Shown here one piece after another: positions 6,524 to 6,660 of a stretch of DNA of 6,660 nucleotides (the first letter of the stretch is position 1; the number at the start of each line of letters is the position of its first letter). The translations under genes were made by a program, and so were the position numbers. The stretch comes from an uncultured Oscillospiraceae bacterium (GTDB lineage: Bacteria; Bacillota_A; Clostridia; Oscillospirales; Oscillospiraceae), in NCBI GenBank assembly GCA_900770015.1, contig CAAGIU010000092.1, forward strand, positions 1 to 6,660, given 5' to 3'. The notes under the pieces are model-generated. The model was not told where the DNA came from. It did no database searches and saw only the letters and a list, made by a program, of their open reading frames with translations.

Positions 6524-6660
6524 TCAGTCCATGATCTGCATGGGGACGCGGGCATCGTCCAACTGCTGCTGGGTGAAGCCAAAGTGCTCGATATTGTACT
6601 GGTCGATGGCCTTGCTCATTTCGGTGTAGACACCGGGATAAACAGAGCCGGGGATTCCCT
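6524..6660 (-). CDS. Unidentified protein, C-terminal 44 residues (truncated by window edge)
   Basis: On the - strand an open frame enters at 6660 and stops at TGA (complement of 6524-6526). The codons are rich in C/G third positions (ATC, GGC, ACC, CAG, GAC), like the genes in the rest of the window, and the encoded end contains PGVYTEMSKAID and FGFTQQQLDDARVPM. The gene converges on the ThuA-like gene with the terminator between them, so it belongs to a separate transcription unit. I do not recognise the family from this tail. The + strand frame in register with it is also open, but lacks a start and ribosome binding site, so the - strand reading is preferred. Confidence 0.6.
   Translation of the reverse strand, partial: GIPGSVYPGVYTEMSKAIDQYNIEHFGFTQQQLDDARVPMQIMD

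Noticed and set aside
1..6660. CRISPR arrays, tRNA/rRNA genes, insertion sequences or phage genes
   Set aside because: No spaced direct repeats, cloverleaf or rRNA-like segments, terminal inverted repeats or transposase/integrase motifs were seen.

Overview
The window looks like part of a chromosome from a Gram-positive, anaerobic, gut-type Firmicute, probably a Clostridia / Oscillospiraceae-like organism. The reasons are moderately GC-rich genes with C/G-ending codons, strong AGGAGG-type ribosome binding sites, short intergenic gaps, a TTG start, and a lipoprotein solute-binding protein with a lipobox and an Ala/Thr/Pro/Glu-rich linker. The taxonomic call is inference only.

Layout on the + strand: (1) the C-terminal half of a TIM-barrel sugar phosphate isomerase/epimerase-type protein (1-501), resembling the alpha subunit of C-glycoside deglycosidases; (2) a small DUF6379 / C-glycoside deglycosidase beta-subunit-like protein (515-964); (3) a second, complete sugar phosphate isomerase/epimerase (982-1896); (4-6) a complete ribose-type (CUT2) sugar ABC importer with double ATPase (1935-3416), permease (3438-4415) and lipoprotein binding protein (4461-5555); (7) a strong hairpin terminator (5570-5607); (8) a ThuA-family protein starting at TTG (5624-6478); (9) a second intrinsic terminator (6484-6515). 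On the - strand, the last 44 codons of an unidentified gene enter from the right edge (6660-6524) and converge on that terminator.

Genes 1-6 are spaced 13-45 bp apart and read as one operon whose promoter lies left of the window. The most interesting reading is an uptake-and-cleavage locus for a glycoside processed through a 3-keto intermediate. The importer brings the substrate in, a sugar 3-oxidase (not in the window, expected nearby) oxidises it, the alpha/beta pair breaks the sugar-aglycone bond, and the second epimerase and the ThuA-like protein may process the keto-sugar. The alpha/beta pairing is well supported by sequence pattern. The substrate and the roles of the second epimerase and ThuA are inference. 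The CUT2-type importer normally carries small sugars, which argues for a small substrate or leaves the real one open.
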